Notes under the pieces: generated by a model
Database searches by the model: none
Seen by the model: only the letters and a program-made list of their open reading frames with translations
Told to the model about the DNA's origin: nothing
NCBI GenBank assembly: GCA_000783305.1
Contig: JROE01000005.1
Location: forward strand, 248,001 to 312,000
Length of the DNA: 64,000 bases
Source of the DNA: Sphingobacteriaceae bacterium DW12
GTDB taxonomy: Bacteria > Bacteroidota > Bacteroidia > Sphingobacteriales > Sphingobacteriaceae
Reading direction: 5' to 3'
Translations under genes and position numbers: made by a program
Shown here: positions 28,352-38,310 of the stretch, piece after piece
How the letters are laid out: each line of letters begins with the position of its first letter
How positions within the stretch are numbered: position 1 is the stretch's first letter

Positions 28352-29689
28352 ATGTCTTCACTACTTATCAAATCTGCACATATTGTCAATGAAGGGACAA
28401 TCAAAGTAGCAGATGTCTATATTAAAAACGGTCGAATCGAAAAGATAGCCCAGGAGTTAAATATCATTGCCGATCAAGAGATCAATGCGGAAGGATTGCA
28501 CTTGCTGCCTGGGTTGATCGACGATCAAGTGCATTTTCGTGAACCTGGCCTTACCTACAAGGCTGATATATGGCACGAGAGTCGTGCAGCCGTAGCTGGA
28601 GGGACTACCTCCTTTATGGAGATGCCAAATACTGTACCCAATACCTTGACCCAAGAACTTCTTCAAGATAAGTACGATATTGGTGCCCAAAAGTCACTGG
28701 CCAACTATTCTTTTTTCATGGGCGCCGCCAATGACAATTTGGAAGAAGTCCTCAAAACCAATCCGCGTGATGTCTGTGGTGTGAAGGTGTTTATGGGATC
28801 CTCCACTGGGAATATGTTGGTAGACAATGAGCGTGCTTTGGAAAATATCTTTGCTAATTCACCTACACTAGTTGCTACTCACTGCGAAGACGAGTCGACC
28901 ATTCGTGCTAACATGTTGATTTATAAAGAACAATATGGAGAAGAAGGACTCACTATCGATATGCATCCCCTGATTCGATCGGAGGAGGCTTGTTACCTGT
29001 CCTCGTCTAAAGCAGTGGAATTGGCAAAGAAAAATAATACGAGATTGCACATCCTGCATATATCCACAGGGCGAGAGACGGCTCTTTTTACCAATGAGAT
29101 TCCTCTTGCGCAAAAACGTATTACTGCTGAAGCATGTATACATCATATGTGGTTCTCCAATCAGGACTACGCTACGAAAGGCAATTTTATTAAATGGAAT
29201 CCCGCAGTGAAAACGGCGACAGATCGCGACCAAATCTTAAACGCATTATTGGATGGTCATATAGATGTTATTGCGACAGATCATGCACCGCATACTATTG
29301 AGGAGAAATCGAAATCTTACAGTGCCGCTCCTTCTGGAGGACCTTTGGTGCAACACGCACTACAGGCTCTGTTGGATATGGTGAGCCAAGGAAAGATGAC
29401 ATTAGAACAATTAGTTCAGAAGTCAGCACATAATACAGCCATCTGTTTTCAAATAGAGGAAAGAGGATTCATTCGCGAGGGGTATTGGGCCGATTTGGTA
29501 TTAGTCGATCTCAATAAGCCTTATACGGTCAATAAATCCAATATACTTTCTAAGTGCGGCTGGTCTCCATTTGAGGGATATCAGTTTACTTCCACTATTA
29601 CACATACGGTAGTATCTGGAAATCTAGCATACACCAACGGAAACTTAATCGAGTACGGGACAGGACAGCGATTACTTTTTAATCGATAA
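28352..29689 (+). CDS. pyrC: Dihydroorotase (class I)
   Basis: This 445-residue amidohydrolase closes carbamoyl-aspartate to dihydroorotate in pyrimidine synthesis. The metal site can be followed: DDQVHFREPG (Gln59, His61), VKVFMGSSTGNML (Lys145, likely carboxylated), ATHCEDE (His177), HILHIST (His236) and ATDHAPHT (Asp310). EMPNTVPNT is typical of the family. The first His of the usual H-x-H pair is Gln here; I believe this is common in Bacteroidota members, but cannot check. An allantoinase-like hydrolase is the alternative. The S66 peptidase gene starts 12 bp downstream. Confidence 0.85.
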   Translation: MSSLLIKSAHIVNEGTIKVADVYIKNGRIEKIAQELNIIADQEINAEGLHLLPGLIDDQVHFREPGLTYKADIWHESRAAVAGGTTSFMEMPNTVPNTLTQELLQDKYDIGAQKSLANYSFFMGAANDNLEEVLKTNPRDVCGVKVFMGSSTGNMLVDNERALENIFANSPTLVATHCEDESTIRANMLIYKEQYGEEGLTIDMHPLIRSEEACYLSSSKAVELAKKNNTRLHILHISTGRETALFTNEIPLAQKRITAEACIHHMWFSNQDYATKGNFIKWNPAVKTATDRDQILNALLDGHIDVIATDHAPHTIEEKSKSYSAAPSGGPLVQHALQALLDMVSQGKMTLEQLVQKSAHNTAICFQIEERGFIREGYWADLVLVDLNKPYTVNKSNILSKCGWSPFEGYQFTSTITHTVVSGNLAYTNGNLIEYGTGQRLLFNR

Positions 29690-29701
29690 TATACATTGGC
29701 C

Positions 29702-30754
29702 ATGAACAAAAGGGAATTTCTGAAATCGTTAACAATCGGTACACTAGCAATGCCTTTTTCGAGTTTGGCCGATGAACATTCGAATACCTACATACTGCAT
29801 GCGGCACAACTGTTGGCCCCACGCCTCCAAAAAGGAGAGACGATTGGGTTAATTGCCCCTGCAGGTGTTTTGGATATGGAGGAGTCCATTACCATCGCTC
29901 GCGAAATATTCCAAGTGTTAGGGTTTAGAGTTAAAGAAGGAAACCATATTCGCAGACGCTATGGACATCTAGCCGGGACCGATCAAGAACGGATAGCAGA
30001 TATCCATCAGATGTTCAGTGATCGCGAGGTAAAAGCCATAGTCTGTATTAGAGGTGGAGCAGGTACTTCCAGACTGCTAGATCGGCTGGACTACAATATG
30101 ATCGCTAAAAATCCTAAAATACTGTTGGGATACTCTGATATTACGGCCTTGATCATGGCGCTCTACACCAAAACGGGACTGGTTACTTTTCATGGTGCTG
30201 TAGGTATCAGCACATGGACCAACAAAGTCGCCAAGTCCTTTGAAGCACAGTTTGTGGACAATATCCTTCCTATATTTGCTAATCCTGTTGATAAAGGTGA
30301 TCATATTGTACAATATAAAGAACGTATTACAACATGGCGTCCAGGGCAGGCTGAAGGAATTCTCTTGGGTGGAAATATGACAGTATTAACCGGGTTGTGT
30401 GGTTCGCCCTATCTACCGGACTTTAAAGATTCTATACTTTTTCTTGAAGAAGTAGACGAGAATATCGAACGAGTAGATCGGATGTTTTGTCAGTTGAGAT
30501 TGTCAGGTATATTATCGGTCATTAAAGGATTTGTCTTTGGTAAGTGCACAGGTTGTGGTCCATCAGGCGGCTACGGTTCACTGACACTAGAGCAAGTATT
30601 CAGAGACTATATCGAGCCTTTGGATATCCCAGCCTATAGTGGTGCGATGATAGGACATATCGCGGACCAATTTATCTTGCCGGTTGGAGTTCGAGTTCGT
30701 ATCGACGCCGATAAAGGGACGCTAGAAGTCTTACAACCAACATTGACCTCCTAA
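29702..30754 (+). CDS. LD-carboxypeptidase (S66 family)
   Basis: About 350 residues from ATG 29702; a TTG at 29696 is in frame. The twin-Arg-like start (NKREFLKSLTIGTLAMP) suggests export. The S66 domain shows LQKGETIGLIAPAG, CIRGGAGTSRLLDRLDY, LLGYSDITALI (nucleophile Ser145), LFLEEVDENIERVDRM and the C-terminal GAMIGHIADQFILPVG with the catalytic His. These enzymes cut the L-to-D bond of murein tetrapeptides, giving tripeptides; the Bacillus equivalent is YkfA. It sits between pyrC (12 bp) and the M14 peptidase, whose ATG follows its stop directly. Confidence 0.9.
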   Translation: MNKREFLKSLTIGTLAMPFSSLADEHSNTYILHAAQLLAPRLQKGETIGLIAPAGVLDMEESITIAREIFQVLGFRVKEGNHIRRRYGHLAGTDQERIADIHQMFSDREVKAIVCIRGGAGTSRLLDRLDYNMIAKNPKILLGYSDITALIMALYTKTGLVTFHGAVGISTWTNKVAKSFEAQFVDNILPIFANPVDKGDHIVQYKERITTWRPGQAEGILLGGNMTVLTGLCGSPYLPDFKDSILFLEEVDENIERVDRMFCQLRLSGILSVIKGFVFGKCTGCGPSGGYGSLTLEQVFRDYIEPLDIPAYSGAMIGHIADQFILPVGVRVRIDADKGTLEVLQPTLTS

Positions 30755-32188
30755 ATGAAATCCTTAGTATTAATATGTTTGCTTATCATGATCGGAAATA
30801 GTTCTTTCTCCCAGTCAACCCTATTGACCAAATCGCAATTAGATACAATATACGTTCGTTACAAAGAAACGGCCTTGCAAAGCCGACGGTTTAAACACGA
30901 AGATATAATCAAGCTTTTAGCAAAACATCGTCAATTGGGCATACTTCAGATTGAACCAATCGGCACATCCGTCCAGAAAAGAAGTATCCATGAAGTCCAA
31001 TACGGCAAGGGAGATAGGGTTGTCATGCTATGGTCGCAAATGCATGGGGACGAGCCAACTGCTACCATGGCGCTTTTTGATTTGTTCAATTTCCTGACAA
31101 GCAAAGACGATGGGTTTGATGATCTAAGGAAGTTATTGAAGCACGAGCTAGATATTCGATTCATCCCCATGCTCAATCCAGACGGTGCTGAAATATACAC
31201 TCGTCGTAACGCACAGCAGATAGACCTCAACCGAGATGCTCGAGATACAGCTACTCCAGAAGGGAAGCTGCTACGTTCAAGGGCAGAAATCTTGAAACCA
31301 AGATATGGGTTTAATCTCCATGATCAACACATCTACTACAATGTACCGGGTACTCGCAATCCGGTGACGATATCCTTATTAGCTCCCGCTTATAATGTCA
31401 ATAGAGATGTGAACGAAGTAAGAGGGGATGCCATGAAGATCATCGTCGGGATGGAACAAATTCTACAACAGTATATTCCAGGTGCCATAGCTAAGTACGA
31501 TGACGAACACTCGCCTCGCGCCTTTGGAGACAATTTTCAAAAATGGGGAGCAAGTACAGTGCTGATCGAATCTGGCGCGTTCAAAGGAGATCCAGAAAAG
31601 CAGGAAATCCGTAAACTCAATTTTGTTATTATACTGAATGCTTTGTTGCAAATCGCCCAAAGAAGTTATTCCCAATACGATATTAAAGACTATGAGCAAA
31701 TCCCGTTCAATGCTACTCAGTTGCATGATGTCGTATTGCGCAATATAGCTCTTGTCGCTGCGGGAGTTCCAATCAAAGTAGATATTGCTATACGCAGGGA
31801 TGAGATTACTGTAGGTCATGACTACTATGTTAAAGGCTATGTTGAGGATATAGGTGATTTAACCGAATTCTATGGATATGATGAGATTGATGCTGAGGGA
31901 TATACGGTAGAATTTGGAAAGCTCTATACCGAGCCGTTTTCACATCAAGATGATTTAGACACCCAAAGGGTCACGGAGTTATTGAAGTCTGGGTATTCAA
32001 CGATATTAATCAAAGATCGAAGTGATTTAAAAGCGATGAAACTTCCGATTCGAGGTATCCATGAAGCCCAGCAGTTTCGTTCGTTTTCGCAACTACGCCT
32101 TGGTCAAGAAGCAACATTCTTTTTGAAGAAAGAAAACCACATTCGATATGCGGTTATAAATGGATATCTAATCGATCTTTCTAAATAA
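30755..32188 (+). CDS. Secreted M14-family zinc carboxypeptidase
   Basis: This 477-residue protein has a signal peptide (LVLICLLIMIGNSSFSQ) and an M14 domain: SQMHGDEPT (zinc ligands His97, Glu100), MLNPDGAEIYTRRNAQQIDL followed by NRD, FNLHDQ (third ligand His189) and VLIESGAF (catalytic Glu272). The remaining 190 residues are unassigned. M14 members such as MpaA cut gamma-D-Glu-diaminopimelate bonds of murein peptides, so a role beside the S66 enzyme is plausible, but general peptide trimming cannot be excluded. Its ATG touches the S66 stop. Confidence 0.88.
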   Translation: MKSLVLICLLIMIGNSSFSQSTLLTKSQLDTIYVRYKETALQSRRFKHEDIIKLLAKHRQLGILQIEPIGTSVQKRSIHEVQYGKGDRVVMLWSQMHGDEPTATMALFDLFNFLTSKDDGFDDLRKLLKHELDIRFIPMLNPDGAEIYTRRNAQQIDLNRDARDTATPEGKLLRSRAEILKPRYGFNLHDQHIYYNVPGTRNPVTISLLAPAYNVNRDVNEVRGDAMKIIVGMEQILQQYIPGAIAKYDDEHSPRAFGDNFQKWGASTVLIESGAFKGDPEKQEIRKLNFVIILNALLQIAQRSYSQYDIKDYEQIPFNATQLHDVVLRNIALVAAGVPIKVDIAIRRDEITVGHDYYVKGYVEDIGDLTEFYGYDEIDAEGYTVEFGKLYTEPFSHQDDLDTQRVTELLKSGYSTILIKDRSDLKAMKLPIRGIHEAQQFRSFSQLRLGQEATFFLKKENHIRYAVINGYLIDLSK

Positions 32189-32295
32189 AGATCATATTTT
32201 CGCTATTTTTTTTAAACCTGCCAATAATACTGCTTTATCAGAAGCAGACCAAAATCCGTACAGCGTAACGAATTAATTCGGATTGTGTACATAAT

Positions 32296-32328
32296 AAAAG
32301 CCTGTTCATGTTGTATGGACAGGCTTTT
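32296..32328. terminator. Bidirectional terminator between M14 peptidase and SusD pair 2
   Basis: AAAAGCCTGTTCAT pairs (one wobble) with ATGGACAGGCTTTT around GTTGT, with A and T runs on both sides. It separates convergent genes. Confidence 0.88.
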
Positions 32329-32351
32329 ATTTTTAGATTTCAAACATAATT

Positions 32352-33791
32352 CTAGGGCTTATCCCACCATACTCGTGTGTCAAATCCATCTGGACCACCG
32401 TAGGGAAATGATGCAACCGCAGCATTATAGTTTGTCTTGTTATTTGTTGCTTCTTGAGATGGGTATCCCTCTCGTCTAGGAATTTTACCCCCATTGTTAT
32501 CAGAGCTCAAAGTAAGTAGGGGAAATCCTGTCCTACGCCATTCTGCCCAAGCTTCATATCCATTCAGAAATAAATGGACCCACCTTTGCTCGGCTATTTG
32601 TTGAATGGCCTTAGTGGAGTTGTATTGTACAGTGGTTTGTGCAATGAAATCAGCAGCAGAGCTCGTACTGCCTGTCCATTGGCTGATGGACTGGGTGATG
32701 GCATCTTCATAGAAAATTTTTGCTTGCACATCCCCACCTACAATCCACCCCAATTTAGCAGCTTCTGCTTTCGCGAAGAGTACTTGCGCATAGGTCACAA
32801 TATTTACTGGAGAATTCTGCTCCCTTAGACGTTCTCCCAATAGGGAGACCTGTGGAATATCCACATCAGGATTGGGGATAGCCTTTCCAAATTCCAATCC
32901 ATTGTATTCGCCAACACTATTCTTGTCACCAAAAAATGGTAGTCTAGGGTCATTTAAGGGCTTCATATAGTCCACTAATGGCTTACTTAGCGCATACCAC
33001 TTGCGCCCCAATCGAGTGAATGACGTATACCAAAAGTTTTCATGGTCCACTTCAGCGAGATGTGGATAGGAGAGGTTATCAGCATTGGATTCAAATACCC
33101 CAGCCGCAAGCGCTTTCGCAAATTCTATCTTACCTTTTTCTGGATCTACCTTTGATAGACGTAAAGCCATTAGTAGATGAATGGTATTCCCTAGTTTTTT
33201 CCACTTCAGAATGTTCCCTCCATATACAATGTCATTTTTTATAGCACCATTAGTTGTTACTATGGAAGAGTTGGCCTCCTCTAATAAGGTGAAAATATTG
33301 TTGTAGATATCTTGTTGTTTGTCATACTTGGGGGTTGACATCGCTGTTCCCTGTAATGCCTCTGAATAAGGAATGTCGCCCCATCGATCGGTTACATGCC
33401 ATGTGAAGAAGGATTTTAAGATTTTCGCCACTGCAAGTTGGTTGATGACGGGACCTTCATTTGCATTGAGGACATCGGCATTGCTAATGACATTCTCAAG
33501 ATTGTTCAGGGGTCCGGTGTACCAAGTGGAAAAATTAAAAACGGAGGAAATAAACCTCGTATTATCCGTAAAAGTTGTTAAGGACAAGTATTGCGGATAG
33601 TGGACTCCGAAGGCGCTAGAGCTAACATTAGGTAGGTAAAATTGTGAATTCGCGATTAACTGTGTACCCGAAGCCTTTGATGGGTTGTTGGGGTCTATAT
33701 AGTAGGAGTCATCAAATTTAGTACTGCATGAGATTATACTCATAGACGTAATAAATAGCAAAACATATTTTGAAATAGGTGTAGTTTTCAT
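32352..33791 (-). CDS. SusD-like outer-membrane lipoprotein (pair 2)
   Basis: This 479-residue lipoprotein (lipobox FITSMSIISC) is of the second SusD-like type: FDDSYYIDPNNPSKASGTQL, WHVTDRWGDIPYSEALQG, MALRLSKVDPEKGK, YAQVLFAKAEAAKLGWIVG, and the end with EQRWVHLFLNGYEAWAEWRR. I start at 33791, where the signal peptide begins; the frame is open to 33908 but overlaps susC. It is the binding lid of the SusC channel encoded 10 bp upstream. The gene neighbourhood (murein-peptide enzymes) points to peptides rather than glycans. Confidence 0.9.
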   Translation of the reverse strand: MKTTPISKYVLLFITSMSIISCSTKFDDSYYIDPNNPSKASGTQLIANSQFYLPNVSSSAFGVHYPQYLSLTTFTDNTRFISSVFNFSTWYTGPLNNLENVISNADVLNANEGPVINQLAVAKILKSFFTWHVTDRWGDIPYSEALQGTAMSTPKYDKQQDIYNNIFTLLEEANSSIVTTNGAIKNDIVYGGNILKWKKLGNTIHLLMALRLSKVDPEKGKIEFAKALAAGVFESNADNLSYPHLAEVDHENFWYTSFTRLGRKWYALSKPLVDYMKPLNDPRLPFFGDKNSVGEYNGLEFGKAIPNPDVDIPQVSLLGERLREQNSPVNIVTYAQVLFAKAEAAKLGWIVGGDVQAKIFYEDAITQSISQWTGSTSSAADFIAQTTVQYNSTKAIQQIAEQRWVHLFLNGYEAWAEWRRTGFPLLTLSSDNNGGKIPRREGYPSQEATNNKTNYNAAVASFPYGGPDGFDTRVWWDKP

Positions 33792-33801
33792 CTGTAGGAA
33801 T

Positions 33802-36800
33802 TTAGAATTTAGCACTAAGATTAATACCAAAAGAACGAACGGTTTGTAGTTCTCCTTTTTCAATCCAACTAATGGAAGCACTACCCGAAGATAGTTCAGA
33901 TGGATCAAGCCCCTTTGGAGCCTTCTGCCAAATCATCCAAGGATTTCTTGCAATACCGGCTATTCGTACTGATTTGAAAGGACCTTTGGATAAGATGTTC
34001 TGAGAAAGTGTATAGCCTAGACTGATCTCTCGAAGTTTGATATAAGAGGCATCATATATCCATTCTTCATAGATTCTCGTACCAATATTATTTCTGAAAT
34101 ACGTCCTAGCATCCACATATACGTTGACTTCTTGTCCATTGGCTTGAGAAATTCCATTGATTTTATAGCCTCCACCGTCAGTTAAAGGGTCTCGAACATT
34201 TTTGCCGTTTTCGTTTAGTACAGCAGTTTCTTCAGCCTGCCCGGATTTAACCGCCAACATTTTTGACCAGCTGAAAAACTGTCCACCAGCTTGAAAATCA
34301 ATCATGACATTGAGATCCACATTTTTGTATCTGAATGTGTTGAGCCACCCTCCTGTCAGATCTGGAAGGACGGACCCGAAATTTTTATTTAGCTCTTGTA
34401 CAGGCATATTGTTCGCATCCAGCATAATCTTTCCCGTAGCCTCATCTCTTTTGTATCCTGGCCCCATTAATGTCCCAAATGCTTCGCCTTTATTCGCGTA
34501 TAAAAACATCGTTTGGCTCGAATACGTATTCAGCCCAAGTTGATAAGAATCGACACCTTCGATTAATTCGTGGATTTTGCTGTTGTTTTTGGCTAAATTT
34601 ATGGTTGTATTCCAATTGAAGTTATTCGTATTGATAGGGTTTGCAAATAATGATATTTCTATACCATTATTCTCGATATCTCCCGCATTGACTGTCGCAG
34701 ACGAATATCCCGTTCCAGTGGATAGTGATAGATCAATAACCTGGTTCTTATTTCGCTGTTGATAGTAGGTGAAGTCAATACCTAATCTGTTGTCTAGAAA
34801 TTTCAAATCCGCTCCCACTTCGAATGAGTGTGCAAATGAAGGTTCCAGATTAGGATTTCTAAGTTTTACAGGAACTCGAATTGTGTTTATTGTGCTTGTT
34901 GACGTTTTGTAAACACTTCCGATTTCATAGTTCATCAGAATGTCGTACGGGTCGACATCCGCACCCGCAATAGCGTAAGAAGCCCTTAACTTACCAAAGG
35001 AAAGCGCTTTAGCATTTAATAGTTCACTGAAAATCAACGATCCGGAAACGGATGGGTACCAATATGAATTGTTGTTTTTAGGAAGTGCTGACGAGACATC
35101 TTGTCTAATGGAAGCGTCTAAAAAATAAATATCTTTATAGCCCAACGAAGCCATCGCATAAATGGATCGCACCTGCTTTTTTAAAGTATAAGAGCTCACA
35201 TCGGGTCTATCGATGGAGGCCTCAATATTGTAGAAGCCCGTTGTAGACAATCCTCCTACCGTGGCCTGACGTAGATAGTCATATTTCCTTTTATAAAGAT
35301 TTGAACCTGCATTGACGTTAAGCGAGAGTTCATCCCATTTCGTGTTATATTCTGCTAGGAATTCATAATTGTCTTCATTGTTTTGGTATTTACCAACCCT
35401 ATAACCTTCATCTAATCGACCACCTATAGCTGTTTGGCTTGATATGTTCTGTGTGAAGAAATCTTTTCGAATGAATCCGGATACTTTTAAGTTGTTTAAT
35501 ATTTTGTACGATAGCCCGACATCTCCGAATACACGGTCACGCGAATCGTTATTTAAATTTTCATAAGCATCAAAGAACGGATTGTTCCAGTCTGAGGGTT
35601 TGTTATTTGTAATCAGTTCCGTAGAAGTATTGGGATTTACATTCCAATTCATAATGGTCCCATCGGCGTATTTGTAATCTCTTAATCGATTGATGTCTAT
35701 GTTGCGTTGAAACCATTGCGTGGCCCCGGTAAATGAACCCTGATAACCTTGGGCTGGACGTTGAGCTTTATTGTTGGCATAGTTTACATTAGCAGATGCT
35801 GTTAATTTGGATGTGATGTCCAATGATCCGTTCAAGCCGAGATTATTTCTTTTCAACCAGGTATTCGGGTAAGTTCCTTTTATGTACGTATTATTATAAC
35901 TGAATCTGATTGCAGAGTTTTCATTGCCCCCTGCAATTGTGACGCCATTGTTGGTATTTACTCCTGTATTGAAGAAGTCTCGGATATTATTAGGCTGCGG
36001 AGAGAAAGACGTAGTTTTTCCATATTCCAGATCTTGAGGATAAAAGCTGTAGTACATCCGTACGGGTGTACCGTCCATTTTGGGACCCCAAGATTCGTCA
36101 TTACCGTTTACATACAATTCACCGGATGCCAGTTTTAAGAACGTCTGATTGTTTCCTACACCATAAGTGTTTTGTAACGGCATGAAGTTGCCAACCTTCT
36201 CGATAGAGGTTGCTGAATTGATGCTAATATCAATTGTCTTAGGTCCTTGTTTGGCTTTTTTTGTTGTAATCATGATAACCCCATATTGACCTCTTAAACC
36301 GTATAGGGCAGAGGCTGTAGGTCCTTTGAGAACATTGATATTCTCGATATCTTCAGGATTGATGTCCTGACCAACATTTCCCAAGTCAACACCATTTGCA
36401 TCACTAGAACTGAAATTAGCATTTGAAATTGGTGTGCCATCTATCACTAATAATGGCTGTCCTCCTCCAGTTACTGAGTTGATTCCCCTGATTTTTATCT
36501 TTTGTGTACCTCCTAAATTGGCTCCAGAAGATCCTGTAACTTGTACGCCTGCGACCTTTCCCGCCAATGAACCAAGTATATTGGTTTCTTTGGTAAAAGT
36601 TAGGTCTTCGCCTCTTACTTGTTGGGTTGAATAACCGACCGATTTTTGATTACGCTTAATGCCTAAAGCCGTGACGACAACCTCATCTAGCGTTTGGTCG
36701 GTTGGAGACATCGAAATGTTGAGGGTAGTCCTGCTACCGACCACTAACTCTTGACTTTGGTAGCCTACAGATGTAAATACCAATGTACTACTTGAAGGGA

Positions 36801-36999
36801 TACCGGCAAGGCTGAATGCGCCACTTTCATTAGTCAAGGTGCTTCTATTAGAGCCTTTAACATTTATGGTGACGCCAACGATAGGTTTGCCAGTGGAGCG
36901 TTCTGTCACTTTCCCCGTAACAGAAGTTTGCTGTGCATTGATGGTCGTGGTGGTGAGGCACGTCAACAGGCACCAGCATGCGAGTAGAAGATGTTTCAT
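33802..36999 (-). CDS. SusC-like TonB-dependent outer-membrane transporter (pair 2)
   Basis: This 1065-residue protein has a signal peptide (LTTTTINAQQ), a carboxypeptidase-like domain (VTGKVTERSTGKPIVGVTIN), DEVVVTALGIKRNQKSVGYS, a plug (KIKIRGINSVTGGGQPLLVI, NVLKGPTASALYGLRGQYG, VIMITTKKA) and a beta-barrel ending FGINLSAKF. The VTALGIKRNQKSVGYS form is typical of one large SusC subgroup. It follows the dipeptide epimerase gene by 189 bp on the same strand. Together with NlpC/P60 and SusD it forms what looks like one transcription unit for uptake and processing of cell-wall peptides (inference from context; compare RagA of Porphyromonas, a peptide importer). Confidence 0.93.
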   Translation of the reverse strand: MKHLLLACWCLLTCLTTTTINAQQTSVTGKVTERSTGKPIVGVTINVKGSNRSTLTNESGAFSLAGIPSSSTLVFTSVGYQSQELVVGSRTTLNISMSPTDQTLDEVVVTALGIKRNQKSVGYSTQQVRGEDLTFTKETNILGSLAGKVAGVQVTGSSGANLGGTQKIKIRGINSVTGGGQPLLVIDGTPISNANFSSSDANGVDLGNVGQDINPEDIENINVLKGPTASALYGLRGQYGVIMITTKKAKQGPKTIDISINSATSIEKVGNFMPLQNTYGVGNNQTFLKLASGELYVNGNDESWGPKMDGTPVRMYYSFYPQDLEYGKTTSFSPQPNNIRDFFNTGVNTNNGVTIAGGNENSAIRFSYNNTYIKGTYPNTWLKRNNLGLNGSLDITSKLTASANVNYANNKAQRPAQGYQGSFTGATQWFQRNIDINRLRDYKYADGTIMNWNVNPNTSTELITNNKPSDWNNPFFDAYENLNNDSRDRVFGDVGLSYKILNNLKVSGFIRKDFFTQNISSQTAIGGRLDEGYRVGKYQNNEDNYEFLAEYNTKWDELSLNVNAGSNLYKRKYDYLRQATVGGLSTTGFYNIEASIDRPDVSSYTLKKQVRSIYAMASLGYKDIYFLDASIRQDVSSALPKNNNSYWYPSVSGSLIFSELLNAKALSFGKLRASYAIAGADVDPYDILMNYEIGSVYKTSTSTINTIRVPVKLRNPNLEPSFAHSFEVGADLKFLDNRLGIDFTYYQQRNKNQVIDLSLSTGTGYSSATVNAGDIENNGIEISLFANPINTNNFNWNTTINLAKNNSKIHELIEGVDSYQLGLNTYSSQTMFLYANKGEAFGTLMGPGYKRDEATGKIMLDANNMPVQELNKNFGSVLPDLTGGWLNTFRYKNVDLNVMIDFQAGGQFFSWSKMLAVKSGQAEETAVLNENGKNVRDPLTDGGGYKINGISQANGQEVNVYVDARTYFRNNIGTRIYEEWIYDASYIKLREISLGYTLSQNILSKGPFKSVRIAGIARNPWMIWQKAPKGLDPSELSSGSASISWIEKGELQTVRSFGINLSAKF

Positions 37000-37188
37000 T
37001 ATTGTTTTTTTTAGGTAATGAAATATCTTGGAATTAGAAATCGGTATCTTGTCTAGTGCTTCAGTATATTGTAGGTATCGGTATTGCCGCTATATCCAAG
37101 TATATTTCATCGATTAATGGTTAGTTTGTTGTTTTGAAATAGATTTTAGTATGTTTGGTTAGTTTTGTTTGTATTCGCTCAAATACAG

Positions 37189-38244
37189 TTAAAGTTTTAG
37201 TATACCAATGCCTGGTCTATCCGGCAAAATGCAGCTTCCCTCAATCACTTTCATTCCATCGTATACATCATTCCCAATAAGAAGTGCCCCGTCGAGATCT
37301 GCCCAATCAACTAGTGGTGAAAGTTGAGCCGCAGCCGAAATGGCACATGACGTCTCCGTCATGCATCCAATCATGACCTTCATGTCCAGTGCACGCGCCA
37401 CTTCCGCCATTTTTTTTGCTTCCCGCATTCCCGTACATTTCATCAGTTTAATATTAATACCCGTATACACGTCCTTCAATGCGGGGACGTCCACTAATCG
37501 TTGGCAAGCCTCGTCAGCAATGGTAGGAATGGGGCTGTGCTCAGTGAGCCATGCGTTTTCATCCACCTGTTCTTTAGGCATCGGCTGTTCGAGGAATACA
37601 ACATTCCGTTCGGCAAGCCAGTGCGCCATTTCTAAGGCCTCTTCCTTAGACCTCCATCCTTGATTGATATCCGCACACAGAGGGCGGTCGGTAGTTTGGC
37701 GAATAGTGTTGATAATCATCTTATCTGTATCCAACCCAAGTTTGACCTTTAGTATCTTGAATTGATCAGCCTCAGCTACTTTTTGTCGGATGATTTCTTC
37801 CGTATCAATACCTATAGTATAAGATGTCGGAGGGATGAGTATGGGGTTCAATCCCCAAATTTTATAATAAGGCTGGTTCATGATTTTTCCCAGTATGTCA
37901 TGAAGAGCGATGTCAACGGCAGCTTTTGCCGCCGTGTTTTTCAAGGCAAGTTGATCGATATACTGTAAGATATCCTCTGTATCGAAAGGAGAAGAGAAAA
38001 TACTTAAGTCTATCAGGTTTAAAAAATGAATGACACTTTCCTGAGATTCGCCCAAGTAGGGAGGCATACTCGCTTCGCCGTATCCTATAATCCCATCATA
38101 CTCCAATTCAATCAAGACAACAGGAGTAGTGCTACGACTGAATGAGGCCACCGTGAAGACATGACGAAGTTCGAGGGTGTAGGGACGATACCTCAGCTTG
38201 AATCGTCCAAAATCTTTAGAAAACCAGTTATCTATTGTGTTCAT
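37189..38244 (-). CDS. L-Ala-D/L-Glu-type dipeptide epimerase
   Basis: This 351-residue enolase-superfamily enzyme has the full site of dipeptide epimerases: TSYTIGID, ILKVKLG (Lys166-x-Lys168), CADINQGW (Asp192), FLEQPM (Glu219), TIADEAC (Asp244), NIKLMKCTG (Lys266), GCMTET, and ADLDG near residue 316. The K-x-K lysine and the opposite lysine exchange the alpha proton. Such enzymes turn L-Ala-D-Glu from murein into L-Ala-L-Glu for ordinary peptidases (YcjG, YkfB). No signal peptide is seen, so it should be cytoplasmic. It lies 66 bp after the NlpC/P60 gene. Specificity for other dipeptides is possible. Confidence 0.9.
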   Translation of the reverse strand: MNTIDNWFSKDFGRFKLRYRPYTLELRHVFTVASFSRSTTPVVLIELEYDGIIGYGEASMPPYLGESQESVIHFLNLIDLSIFSSPFDTEDILQYIDQLALKNTAAKAAVDIALHDILGKIMNQPYYKIWGLNPILIPPTSYTIGIDTEEIIRQKVAEADQFKILKVKLGLDTDKMIINTIRQTTDRPLCADINQGWRSKEEALEMAHWLAERNVVFLEQPMPKEQVDENAWLTEHSPIPTIADEACQRLVDVPALKDVYTGINIKLMKCTGMREAKKMAEVARALDMKVMIGCMTETSCAISAAAQLSPLVDWADLDGALLIGNDVYDGMKVIEGSCILPDRPGIGILKL

Positions 38245-38310
38245 TATATTATCAAGTATTGTATAGCGATTCCTGTACTGCGAATTTAGTATTTAGGCGG
38301 ACTATTTGTC

